From assembly GCA_024663395.1 (NCBI GenBank), contig JANFAH010000012.1, positions 868,001 through 932,000 on the forward strand: a DNA stretch of 64,000 nt, in the 5' to 3' direction. A program made the position numbers and the translations under genes. Below the pieces are notes generated by a model that was given only the letters and a program-made list of their open reading frames with translations, did no database searches and had not been told where the DNA came from. This DNA comes from Pisolithus tinctorius. Taxonomy: Eukaryota; Basidiomycota; Agaricomycetes; Boletales; Pisolithaceae. Positions 24,892 to 36,045 of the stretch are shown piece by piece (within the stretch, counting starts at the first letter, position 1; each line of letters begins with the position of its first letter).

Positions 24892-26464
24892 CAGTGAGGG
24901 ACAAAAGTGTTGCAATGTTTGTGAGGTGTGAGTTGTTGCTGATGTGGCTCAGGCTATTCTGTGCAGATAATCATGATACCTATACCATTGGAAAGGGGTG
25001 ACTCTAAGCTTTCCAGAGCACCAAGGTCCAGTCCAAACAAAGCAATACATGCTGAGATAAACCCTATTCTTTCTGAAAAGTGCATTGCAACACTTTTGTC
25101 CCTGACTGGTGAAATCATGAAATGTGACCTTTTGATGGGATTGAGGGCATGGAGGATGTGAAAAAATGATTACATAATAAACCACATGATCATCCAGATG
25201 ATTTGTCAGCATGTAAACAATGACAAACATTGGACTTGTACCATTAATCCTCACTCTTTTACCACAACTCATGAAATCATCTCTCTAGCTCACATGGTCA
25301 TTTTCTCAAGGAATTCTTATCAAATACTGGTGGCCACCACAGTGCCATCAGTATAACATGCTCTTAGAACCATCAGTCCCTTAAAAAACCTGCTGTCAGT
25401 CATTTCCTGGACTGTTTCTCCCCCCATGCCTGATGTGTTCTGGGACTAATCAGTACTTGGAAGGCTGAAAATGTTATGGAGGTCAATCTGGCACTTCAGA
25501 ACATGATGTACAAACCAGTCCCCTCTCAACCAATGCATTTCTGGCACAGGGACAGTGGTATGGAAGCTAGGGCAAGACAAAATCCTCTTTACACCTGGGT
25601 GTCATCAGAAGGATATGCTACTGAACTGCAATGGAGCAGAATCCTGTGCTTCCATCTGGCCCTGAATATTGCCTTTGGTCACATATGACCAAATAATCCT
25701 TCCCCAGTCATCTACAGTTCAGATCAGAGCAAGATCTAGTGAACCCTCTTATGGTGCTCAGAGCACAAGGAGATTTTGTCTCACCCCAACTTCCATATCA
25801 GTGTTCCTGTGCCAGAAATGCATTGGTTGAGAGGGGACTGGTTTGTACATCATGTTCTGAAGTGCCAGATTGACCTCCATAACATTTTCAGCCTTCCAAG
25901 TACTGATCAGTCCCAGAACACATCAGGCATGGGGGGAGAAACAGTCCAGGAAATGACTGACAGCAGGTTTTTTAAGGGACTGATGGTTCTAAGAGCATGT
26001 TATACTGATGGCACTGTGGTGGCCACCAGTATTTGATAAGAATTCCTTGAGAAAATGACCATGTGAGCTAGAGAGATGATTTCATGAGTTGTGGTAAAAG
26101 AGGGAGGATTAATGGTACAAGTCCAATGTTTGACATTGTTTACATGCTGGCAAATCATCTGGATGATCATGTGGTTTATTATGTAATCATTTTTTCACAT
26201 CCTCCATGCCCTCAATCCCATCAAAAGGTCACATTTCATGATTTCACCAGTCAGGGACAAAAGCATTGCAATGCACTTTTTGGAAAGAATAGGGTGTATC
26301 TCAGCATGTATTGCTTTGTTTGGACTGGACCTTAGTGCTCTGGAAAGCTTAGACTCACCCCTTTCCAATGGTATAGGTATCATGATTATCTGCACAGAAT
26401 AGCCTGAGCCACATCAGCAACAACTCACACCTCACAAACATTGCAACACTTTTGTCCCTCACTG
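24892..26464. mobile_element. Palindromic foldback element, copy 2
   Basis: Same ends as copy 1, flanked by TA at 24890-24891 and 26465-26466, 1573 bp. The central spacer is in the opposite orientation to copies 1 and 4. I find no CpG dinucleotide in it. The open stretches on the two arms are mirror images of each other. Confidence 0.9.
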
Positions 26465-26466
26465 TA

Positions 26467-27105
26467 TGGTTCTAGGGTATACAACGAGTCTGAATGCAAA
26501 GAACCAGTTGCCAACGAAGTGTGGCCATTCGACGAGATCGTGAAGACAAAGCTAGACTACGAAAGCTACTCGAAGCTGGCATCGAACGAAGCAACGGCTG
26601 GTCCCCGAAAGGTGGATCTCCTTGAGGCGGAAGGAGCGTCGAGAGTGATGGCACTGGAGGAGAAACTTAGCGAGGAGGCCCACAGCGTCAAGGTGCTTTT
26701 TTCTGTTTTGATTCGAACACTAGCTACCATGGAGTACGCCGTTTATAGCGCTGATAAGGTAGTCAATGAAGATGGGCGACTCGAGGCCGTTCATCGACTC
26801 TTAGCACTGAAACTCCATCCACCTGACTATGAGATAGAAGATCTGCCACTCAGTTCGAGCGAAGTTAGCATCTATGCCCGTTGGCATCGAAGACCTATCT
26901 TCGAGGAAGGCTCGAGGATCTACAGACTTTAAGTGGCGAGTTTTACTATAATTCGAGCTTATACTGTGTCGAAATACGTCGTTTCTAGCATGGAGAAAGT
27001 AATCAACGAAGATGGGCAACTCGAAGTCGCACAGCGGCATTTAGCAGAAGAGCTTCATCCACCAGATTCACTATCAGACAAGACACGAGATATCAAGGAC
27101 GCGTG
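26467..27105 (+). pseudogene. Helical hypothetical gene fragment, duplicate 1
   Basis: The segment starts directly after copy 2 of the palindrome. It contains a charged helix-like stretch (EIVKTKLDYESYSKLASNEA, then LEEKLSEEAHSVK), a likely intron with acceptor near 26738, and DKVVNEDGRLEAVHRLLALK...HPPD. After another likely intron comes the related exon EKVINEDGQLEVAQRHLAEE...HPPD (about 26995-27065). The same arrangement recurs at 28970-29735. No family was recognised. Repeated exons of about 30 residues beginning at intron acceptors suggest a helical repeat protein. Confidence 0.4.
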
Positions 27106-27320
27106 AGTGCAGGGCATCGAAGCTACGAGAACGGGAGGGGTGGACGTAGCGAAACCCCCAGTGAGCATATCCATAATCGGCTTTCTTTAATACGTGTTTT
27201 TTTTGCATCGTGTGACGTCGTTCAACCAAGTTGCACCAGGCTGCGAGTGATTTTACTCACCCGAACACTTATGTTCGAAATTTCTTTTGTTTCTTTTCAT
27301 GCTAGACCGTCTTAAGGACG

Positions 27321-27473
27321 ATGGCGAGAGCTTCGGAACAACATGCATCTAACTTCTCTGTAGGCTCCTCTCAACTCTCATTTTCTCATTTAGCCAGTTC
27401 TTCTCGGTCTTCATTGGAATCTATGGGGTCAAGCTACCATTCGGACAGCAGCCAGGCGAAATGCCAACCATGA
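27321..27473 (+). CDS. Short Ser-rich reading frame
   Basis: ATG 27321 to TGA 27471 encodes 50 residues, rich in serine (SSQLSFSHLASSSRSSLESM). It lies just upstream of the carnosine methyltransferase-like fragment in another frame. It could be the first exon of that gene or chance. There is no family match. Confidence 0.2.
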   Translation: MARASEQHASNFSVGSSQLSFSHLASSSRSSLESMGSSYHSDSSQAKCQP

Positions 27474-27515
27474 ACAACATCCATATTTTTTCAGTTTGGG
27501 CGTCACAACTGATGA

Positions 27516-28125
27516 GTGTGTCAGTTGAATGCAAACAACAGACGACAGAAAGGCATACACACCATTCCGCTCGCTGACCGCGATCTATTGAACAAGTTGG
27601 GGTATGGACAGAAGTTGAAGGATGTTGACAAAGCGATACTCACCAACGCCCTGTTTTTGAACAAGATCTTGGAGAATCCAGAGATATTTGGTCATGAAAT
27701 CGATGACTTTGTAGTTGATGGGGATACAAGTAAAGCTGACAACGATGCGCAAGGTCCTCGAGGTATGTCGCACAAGTGCGTTCGTCAAACCGGCCCCTTC
27801 ATCTCGCCATTAAGACAATGATGACACCTGTCCAAGCAGGAGGAAGTACATACGAACACGCCCACTCCCACCCATATACCCATTCCCATAATCAGCCTAC
27901 ATGTCCATTGGATCCGCGAAAAGGACGTTACAGACCGACAGAGTCTGACATGGACAAGCTTCGGAGCACGATCCAGCTTTTCATGCACGACTGGAGCAAA
28001 GATGTATGAGTGACTTCTGGATCATGTCCTATCTCCCTTATCATACCATTATAGGGCAAAGCAGAACGAGATCTATGTTATGAACCTATGAAGAAAGCTT
28101 TAGAATGCTACAACTGAATATCACC
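27516..28125 (+). pseudogene. Carnosine N-methyltransferase-like (N2227 domain) fragment
   Basis: An exon starting near 27516 reads HTIPLADRDLLNKLGYGQKL, then DVDKAILTNALFLNKI and ENPEIFG. A second block at about 27910-28005 reads ESDMDKLRSTIQLFMHDWSKD and is followed by a phase-0 intron (28006-28054) and GKAERDLCYEPMKKALE. These are the conserved N-terminal elements of N2227/carnosine N-methyltransferase proteins (D-MDK-RSTL--F--DWS-EG--ER--CY-PI---L). The SAM-binding domain that should follow (VLVPGAGLGRL region) is absent; the sequence passes into an unrelated reading frame. The family methylates the imidazole of carnosine-type peptides; this remnant cannot. Confidence 0.6.
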
Positions 28126-28136
28126 ACACGCCACAC

Positions 28137-28780
28137 AGCTCTGCGCAGCCGCTCGGTCCCTGCGTCATACCCCCACCCAGCGTTGAATCCATCCTATCCG
28201 CATTCAACACCCCGTTCGACCCACATGAACTCAAGCATCCCACCATCTGTTCTCGAGTCGATGGACGAGCGTTCTTCTTCACAAGTGGAGAGCCGGTTTG
28301 TTTCTGGGACTTCACGAGGGTATGCGACGAATACAAGCGAAGACAATTGGGATTAGAGGTACAAAGGATATACGAATGGCTACAAGAAATGGTTGGAGTA
28401 TGAACAATAGAGCCATGGTTCGCCACGGAACGATGGCCGTTTGAAGCAAGAGCAGATGTTCGAAGGGGGAGAGACATAGAAGATTCGTGGATCGTGAATG
28501 CGAAGCTACTGATTGGGATACTGTGGCACTACTACGAATGGGGAGAATGGACAAATATGACACAGGACCACTCAAGAGCACATGGCGACTATGATCAGAG
28601 ACGACTGCGTTTAGGAGTGTGAAAGCAACGCTCAAGACAAATACAACGACTACGGTTAAAACTACAACGGCAACCCTCAAAGTTGCGAGGGGACGCACAC
28701 TGTGCAAGGGGAATCGGAGCCATGCCCAGTGGGCTCGGTGGCTTGGTTTTTTGTTTTGAACTTCAGGTGTTTCGCTCACA
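28137..28780 (+). pseudogene. Unknown protein-like frame with two TGA stops
   Basis: One plus frame without an ATG start reads PSVESILSAFNTPFDPHELK, then HPTICSRVDGRAFFFTSGEP, then VCFWDFTRVCDEYKRRQLGL and EVQRIYEWLQEM. It meets TGA at 28401, continues IEPWFATERWPFEARADVR and IVNAKLLIGILWHYYEWGEW, meets a second TGA at 28620 and goes on in a basic stretch. The amino-acid composition and continuity over about 210 codons look coding. Both stops could be former CGA codons. I do not recognise the family. Confidence 0.4.
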
Positions 28781-28969
28781 GTTATGTTGCTCTAGGAAAT
28801 ACAAGGGTTCATGTGGCAACGTCAAAGCGTCCGAGGTGCAAATATCTATGTCGACATTTGGAAAGAAACAATGGCTGCCAGAGAGACGAGGCCTAGCAGG
28901 AGGTGACGCAGGTTCACAATCAGAGACCGAGCGCTCATTGTTCCGTTTCATCTTTATGGTACAGGTTTG

Positions 28970-29735
28970 CAGCTCTAGGGTAGACTACATAGAAAAGTCT
29001 CAGAACCCCTCCGAGTACGAAGAAGCCGGCAAAGAGGCTTGCTTGTGGGTGCATCAACGACAACAGCTAGCCTGCCAATGTGCGAAGATAAAGCTCGACT
29101 ATGAAAGTGTCTCAGGGTTGGCATCGAGCGAAGCAGCGGCTGGTCCCTGTAGAGCAGAATCCCTCAAAGAAGAAGCCGAGGCTCTTGCACGACGCGAAAG
29201 GTCACTACAGGAGCGGCATGCAGAGCCAGACCGAACGTGATGAGACACGGACTCGAGGGTGGCAGCGCCGGGGGAGAAACTCACGGAGGGGACCCAGGGG
29301 TTCAAGGTGATGTTTGTGTTCTGTCTCGAGTGTATTCTGCTGGGAGCAGTGCTGTTTTCAGTGTGGAGAAGGTGGTCGACAGGGATGGATGGCTTGAGGC
29401 TGTTCATCGACATCTGGCACCAGGACTCTGTCCACCTGACTGCGAGGTACTGCAAAGGATCGAGGGTAGTGAGCTCGAGGCTGCCGGCATCTATGCGCGT
29501 TGGCGTCAAAGACTTAATTGTGATGGAAGGGAGAGGATCTGCAGACATAAGGTGACGTGTTTTACTGTGCTTCGAGCATATACTACATCGAAATACATTG
29601 TTTCTAGCATCGAGCAAGTAATCAACGAAGACAGGCGACTCGAGGTCACGCAGCGACACTTAGCGCAACAGCTCCGTCTGCCGGACTTGGCCATAGACGA
29701 GACACAAGATATAAAAGGGCGCATGCATATGTAGA
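28970..29735 (+). pseudogene. Helical hypothetical gene fragment, duplicate 2
   Basis: Paralogue of 26467-27105, about 2.5 kb away in the same orientation. It has KIKLDYESVSGLASSEAAAG, EEAEALARRERSLQERHAE, then KVVDRDGWLEAVHRHLAPGL and GIYARWRQRL. After an intron-like gap (GTGACG... to ...TTTCTAG near 29609) comes SIEQVINEDRRLEVTQRHLA. Frames differ between the pieces, so splicing or decay must be assumed. Function unknown. Confidence 0.4.
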
Positions 29736-30511
29736 GCGTCGACACTGCAGAAGCGAGGACAGCAGGTGCAGGGCTGTCCCCGGTGCATACGAAGGAGTGG
29801 ATAGGAAGCAGGATCCGGAGGCTGCGACGCCTGGAAGACAGGCGTAGAACCGACGATGAAGGAGCTGAGTGCTGACGAGGACGGCCTTGTAGCGGAAGTC
29901 AAGACTCAGGTCATCTGACGGAATTCGTTCCTGTGCGTGAGGCACAAGTTCAGAAGTTGAGGGAGGCCGGTATATCATAGAGGAAGTGTGACGTTGAGTG
30001 ACGTCGGCATCTGGTTCAAGTTCCATGCTTCTTTTCTCTAGTCTCATGTCTGCTAAGTGGTCTTAAGGTTGAGGTATACGTTCGAGAGAGAGCGTGGCAT
30101 GCATGCGGGTTGTGAATACGTCACTGAAAGGAAGTCTTTTTACAGGTACATATTTGAATTCAGGTTAGTTCGTTAGGGGCCAGGTGTTACCATGCCTGCC
30201 GGCCTGCTGCCCCTCTACCTTGCCATCGTTACCCGCCATATGCTGCGTTTCGAGAAGCAGTCCCCCCCCCTCCGTCGCACCCGATTTATTACACACTTAT
30301 TCTCCTGTCTGGAATTACCTCCATCATCGTCTGACTGGGGTGCTGAGCCATGGGAGGGGGTGTTGAGGGTTGAGGGCGAGAGGGTAGAGTCGAAGGTTCT
30401 AGGATGCGTTTGTGAGGTTCGAGGAGCCGTTGGTGGAGTTCCTGTGAGGTCGAGAGTGAGTCGCGAGGAGAGAGGATGACCAGGGGCGGTCGAGTTCTAA
30501 ACCCCCCCTCG
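29736..30511. other. Spacer with proline/serine-rich low complexity
   Basis: Contains purine- and pyrimidine-rich stretches (for example minus 30579-30289 reads Ser/Pro-rich). No gene recognised. Confidence 0.3.
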
Positions 30512-32340
30512 GATGTAGAGAAGAGGGACTCTTCACCTGTGGGAGGAGTCAGAGGTTTCTGTTTTCTTTTCCATTCCATTCCATTTTGTTTCTTTTGTTT
30601 TGTGTTGTGTGTCTCAGCTTACTGGCTTGGTACTGCTTAGTGCTCTTGACACTCTTGACAAAAATTTCCAAGTAATTAAGCTGGAATCAAGACAGATTAA
30701 GCACATTGTAGTTTTGCTGACATGTTCTCTTCTTCTGAGTCATCACATAGGTTCTTGTGCTGCTGCTCATCTTGGGGTGCTGTGCACTTCATATCCACTT
30801 TAGGCTGACCAGATTTGACACCAAACTGTAATTTTCTTGCAGCCTTGAAACCCACCTTTGGCTGCCTACAAGACTTGAGCAGCACACAAGCTGAACCCAA
30901 TGCCTTCACTCCACTTCTGCCTCTTGGCTTTGTCAGACTTCCTCTGCACTTTGATTCTAGCCCTCTGGCAGTGTCAGAGTTTGTCAGAGTGAGTGGTCCT
31001 GACACATAGGTTTTGACCTCAAGGCACTTAAATTGGTACTAAGCTGTATTTAAAGAAGAGCTGTAGGGGAAGCATGTGCACTTGGTATAGGGAGGCTCAG
31101 ACCATGCATGGGACAACCACTGGCAGGAGCAGCAGGATGAGGATGAGGGGGAGCCACAATTGTAATTACAAACACTGCAAAATTAGTTCCATCACCACCC
31201 ACAGGCCACTATATCCATGCACCCCCATTTCAAAATTGGCCACTCATTTTGCCAGATACTCAGATGACACTCAGATGGTAGTCTGATCAGCTTGGCTTGA
31301 AGTGGCAATGCACTTGAAAGCAATGGCAGTCACAAGATCTACAACTATACAGTAGTCCACTACTTAATACTACATACTGTGTGCATTGAATGACCTGTGT
31401 TCAAAGACTCCTTTGTGCCTCTCAAAGGGACTGATTCAATATCTTAGAACAATGTAACCACAAGCATCAATATATGTTGCCTCAACTCAATACAGGCATT
31501 CATGCTCTCTTTCAGTTATAATGCATGAAAATAAATTCAGTACTACAATTACAATAGGCATCAAGTACAGGCATCCATACACCAGGATGCTTGAGCCAGG
31601 AGATCATGGGCAAGTAGGTTGAGAGGCAGGCAAAGCCTTGAAAGCAATGGGACTCAGAGAATCATCAAATTCACATTTAAATTTGTTTACTATTTTTCTT
31701 TTTTCAATTAAATCTTTTCCCTTACTTACAGAGCCTCAGTCAATCTTGTCATCACTAAGGTATATCTTATCACTTACTTTCTTATTTATACTGTACCAAT
31801 TGCTCTTGTAATAATATATTCAATATTTCATCCAGAAATCATTTTTGATGTTTTGATCTATGTTTTTCATGTGGAAAGACTTTATTTCTGATTTGATTTT
31901 TTGTTGAAAAATATTTCACTGCATATTACATGTTTGTGCATAAAAAAGGCAGAATGTTTTTCAGATGAGCTTTAGCACACAATTCATCATTGCAATACAA
32001 TATTTGGGCTAAGTAAATACTTCCTACCTTTTAAACTTTCTGCTCACAAAAAAGCAGATTGTTAAATCAAAAAAAAAGTGAGATATATTGGAGAACTATT
32101 TACAATGTATCACACATATTGTACTCAAAATCATTCTGCTGAACATCCATAATTATTTTATATGCAACAATTTAAGTTTTTCTGACAACATTTTGTGAGG
32201 CATGGTAGACAATACAAATCTTATATGTTTTTACAATATTTGTCACAAAAACATCCCAAATTAAAGAGTCTCATTTTTCAATCTTTTTTTAAAATGTTTT
32301 CAGCAAAGAAATTGAGAAATGCTTCCAGTGTGAGCATAGT
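30512..32340. other. AT-rich block without any CpG dinucleotide
   Basis: Reading every line from 30512 to 32340 I find no CG dinucleotide in about 1.83 kb. TG and CA are abundant and the right half is strongly AT-rich. No convincing coding frame survives. This looks like an old repeat that has lost all CpG by deamination. Confidence 0.7.
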
Positions 32341-33042
32341 CGACATGTGTATTTGAATGCTTACTATTGCCCATAGGTTTTCAGCAAATTTCGCACTAAC
32401 TTCTCTGAGCTGATGCTCATGCTACGACTCGACACATTCCTGCTGGGTAGAGGCACTCTTGCTTGGTATCCCAGTAGGTCTAACTGTCGCTGATCTATCC
32501 CGAGCGTAGTTGTGGCGTGTACCATGTAGCTGGTGCGAGACCACCACACCACTCAAAGGTCATATAAAGTATGGATATTGGACCTTGGTAAGTAACTCGT
32601 CGATGGTACAATGGTGATGAACCATATGTTGTAGTTCCAGGTACCCTATACTGTGCGTCGTCCACCAGTAGAACCCTATCTCACCACCGTGCGCACGTGA
32701 TGCGATATGGTGTGGCGTGATCATGTGTCGTGGTGTTGCATGCCTTTGTTCCACAGAATTATCTGAAGACACTATCTGTTGTCTGGTTTCGGTATGGCAA
32801 CATGGCTTACAACTGAGACTCTAGGTGCCCCGAACATATGGTGTTGTTGGCTGCGTCCATGTGATTCAAATGCAAGGTGTGCACGATGTCAATCAATAAA
32901 TATTGTGTTGTGCTGATGTCACAGTGATATTGGACTTTTGAGTGGCGCGAATGATCAACACATATCCTGCCAGTGTGAAAATATTCTGGTGCGTCAGTGT
33001 CTTCCTCTCAGACCTCTCCCCTCCGCTCTCAGTGCTGTTAGT
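32341..33042. other. Upstream region of the GVKLVGWP-type gene
   Basis: No gene recognised. CpG sites reappear at once at 32341. The right part is presumably the promoter of the gene at 33043. Confidence 0.3.
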
Positions 33043-35187
33043 ATGAACCATGCTGGCGATGATCCTCAACCATCTGATATGGCTCCATCTAATCCTATTT
33101 CATTTCTTGATATGCTCAACAGCGAAGATTTCCCCCTCACCAGCCTTAGTTATGGTAATATATATTTTGCTTCCATTGAATTTTTTGCTCAACTGCATGA
33201 GCCCAGCAGGTGCATCCGCTCGTAACGAGACAACCATGTTAATCCCTGCAAATAATTTGTCAGTCACATACTTCCATCCATATCATAGATGGTGTCCCTG
33301 ACCTTACCTCAGCATGTCTTCAACGTATAGACTGTCGTTTGGCCTGCCCGCCACCAACGTTCCACCAGTCAATTACACTTTGCCAACCTCCAGTCTACCC
33401 AGTGGCCTGGACACTACCTCGGTTTGGCCAGTCTCTTCACTCAATGAGCTGCAGACTGCTGAGGCAAGTTTGTGCACAAGCAATGTACCCACCGGTCACC
33501 TCAGTAGCCTGGTCACTACCTTGGCTTGGCCGGCCTCTTCACTCAACGGGCTACAGAACGCAGAGGTAAGGTCGAGCTCAAGCGACATGCCAACTGCTGG
33601 TCAACTCAGTGGCCTGGGCACTGCCTTGACTTGGACTTCCTCCTCCCCCAACAGACTACAGAGCAATGAGCGCACAATCAACCCTGTCACCAGCTTTGTC
33701 GAGAATGTGAAATCCTCAGCAAATAGTTCCTCCTGGCATGCTCAGAATCCTGGGGTTCCTGTCCAACCTATCAAAGCACGAGCGCCGCGCCTCCTTTTGA
33801 CTGCTGAGAAATGCTCTCGCTCGTTAACGAAGGAGGACAAGGCCAAGCGAGCGAAGGAACTCCATGACGCACTCGAGAGTTTCCTCCACTCTCAGAATGC
33901 GAAGCTTGAAGCCATTGCTGCGGCCAACAACATTACTTTTGACCATGTCAAGGGCCTCATCAACACAAAGACCAACTATCACCACAGCTGCCGCGCCATG
34001 CTACAGAATGCCCTGGTCCATGCCAAATCACTCAAAGTCAATACAGGTAAGTATACTTGACTGTACCGTTATACGAGTGCTAACAAGCAAGTCCAGATCG
34101 CCCTGTTGGAGAGAAGCTACCCATGGCGCAACTTCAAGAGTTGGTCAAGGTCGATTTAGAGGCGCATCTGCTCTCACAAAGTGAAGAAGAACTACTCATC
34201 GAGAAACTTCAACAATATCATGAGCTCAAGACATGTGGCACCTGCATGAACAACACTGCGACGGCACACAATGTCAATTACATGGTAGATAGGATCACCA
34301 AGGAGGTATGTCATACTTTACTTATGAACTTCTTCGTGGTAAGGATGATCCACAGCTCGAAAACCTTCGTGACTGAACTGGCATATATGCCACATTGTTT
34401 GTCATGCGCGGCCATGTCAATGACACCATCCAGTCCACATGGACTGTGACTGACAACTCAGCAGACTTCTGGCAGGACGTCATCCAACAGCCAGTCACTG
34501 ACATTGCATGCAAGTATGAGCAGTGGGCATGTACTCAGGGTCAAAGTAAGTTCATTCGGTGTTAGGTGACAGCCACTCAACCATAGGTCCAGATATTGTG
34601 GAGCGTGATAACCTTGCGAGCGTCAGGAAACAAGCAACCAAGACAATTTTGGATGGTCTCAGTGGGTGCCTCGGAGGAGCATTTTCCATAACACTGCACT
34701 AAACAATGCCACAGGACAAGCCACAAACAAGAGGAACATCGTAATGAATTATCTCAATTACGAGCGCAGTATAATCCTGGCATATGGCGTCAAACTAGTT
34801 GGCTGGCCTACCAACGTCAAGTTTGTTAATCCATCGAGTATCGGCATTATATCCGAGGTGATCAGACTACGAGATGCACTCCGCTCCAGCACATGCTTTT
34901 GGAAAAAGCTTTCGAAGCGCGAGTGACAGGAATTTTCAGCACAGTGGGAGAGCTGAGTCACCGCAGGTGAGGCAGTGCTTAAACCACACAAGAAAAGAGC
35001 GGATGCGGGTGTATCATGCAAGCGCAAGGCACCCAGTGGTGTGGAGCTGTCCGCAGACAAGGAGAACAGGTCAGAGGGCCCACCCAGAAAGAGGTCGTGT
35101 GGATCACGCAAGAGAACACTCCAGAAAAGCGTTGAATTCATTCAAGACATGGATGATGATGATAACGAGGAAGACCTGGATGATTAG
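33043..35187 (+). pseudogene. GVKLVGWP-family hypothetical gene, stopped by TGA codons
   Basis: Exon 1 (from ATG 33043) reads MNHAGDDPQPSDMAPSNPIS and ends near 33155 at a GT donor. The main exon (about 33313-34046) has three serine-rich repeats of about 30 residues (LPTSSLPSGL..., VPTGHLSSLVTTLAWPASSL..., MPTAGQLSGLGTALTWTSSS...), then a basic helical part (KEDKAKRAKELHDALESFLH). Further exons with good splice sites follow: about 34096-34303, 34355-34545, 34587-34660 and 34714 onward. The last contains NIVMNYLNYERSIILAYGVK then LVGWPTNV and RLRDALRSS, a C-terminal block I know from multicopy Agaricomycete hypothetical proteins. In-frame TGA stops at 34374, 34924 and 34954 could all be former CGA. 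The tail is basic then acidic (DMDDDDNEEDLDD). Function unknown. Confidence 0.6.
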
Positions 35188-35288
35188 CTTGCATACTCTT
35201 GCTAATACATAATGTATCGAGAGTTGTTATACATACAAGAAATTTGTTAAGGGTAATGTGTAATGTGTTGTGTACACTGGACAATAGT

Positions 35289-35890
35289 GAGCTCGCTGTA
35301 GGCAACAGCGAGCATGGGTGGAGCGTCTGCTGTCAGTGTGTCGCTGTTGACTGCCAACGTCATACATAAATAGATACATTATGATAATTATATGATAATT
35401 ATAAATACTAGCAAGTAATGGTAATGGTACTATTCATTGCCGCCAGGCCACCTGCATGTAAGGTAAAGAAAATGCGATGCTAATAGGTACACAGTTGAGG
35501 GAGATATATGCAAAACATGAGCTCATCGTGGGCAACAACGAGCACAAGGGGGCACAAGGGGTGGCAGCTGTCACTGACAACTGCTGACGTCATAGAACTG
35601 TAAGTACAACAACATTACAAATACATCACGTGTAGGGTAGCGCTTTCTGACATCGCTGTTTGGTGGTAGCTGGTAACAAATAGAACGGTCACGTGTTCCC
35701 GAATAAGGTAAAGAAAGTCCGAGGCAAATTGGTACACAATTGGGGGAGATATACACAAAATATGAGCTCGTTGTGGGCAACAGCAAGCGTGGGAGGGCGG
35801 CAACTGCCACTGACGTCGGCAACGAGTGCGAAGGGGCATGGGGGGGGTGGCCATTGCCACCGACGTCACATGGCATAAATAGAGTACTAT
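35289..35890. repeat. Three tandem units of about 230-245 bp
   Basis: GAGCTC followed by a (C/A)TNGTGGGCAACA-type stretch occurs at about 35289, 35520 and 35764. Each copy is followed by a GCxGTCACTGAC/TGACGTC segment and, in units 1 and 3, by a CATAAATAGA stretch. Units 2 and 3 share GGTACACANTTG(A/G)GGGAGATATA upstream. It may be the 3' flank of the preceding gene or an upstream regulatory region of a lost element. Confidence 0.6.
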
Positions 35891-36045
35891 TTCCTCCGGG
35901 CTACTGGAGTACTACACACTAAGTACAATTATTATTGAAGAGATATTGAAGGAGGCAGAAAGTATAGTATTTTCCCTCTATTAAGAGGGTGTCACACGCA
36001 TTATTATCACCTCTAATAAGATTGGCAGGGTGGGAATCACAGGTG

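Noticed and set aside
35289..36045. 5' LTR of Gypsy A
   Set aside because: The sequence does not match the A-type LTRs at 57760 or 61605 and no primer-binding site follows, so the 5' LTR is taken as missing.
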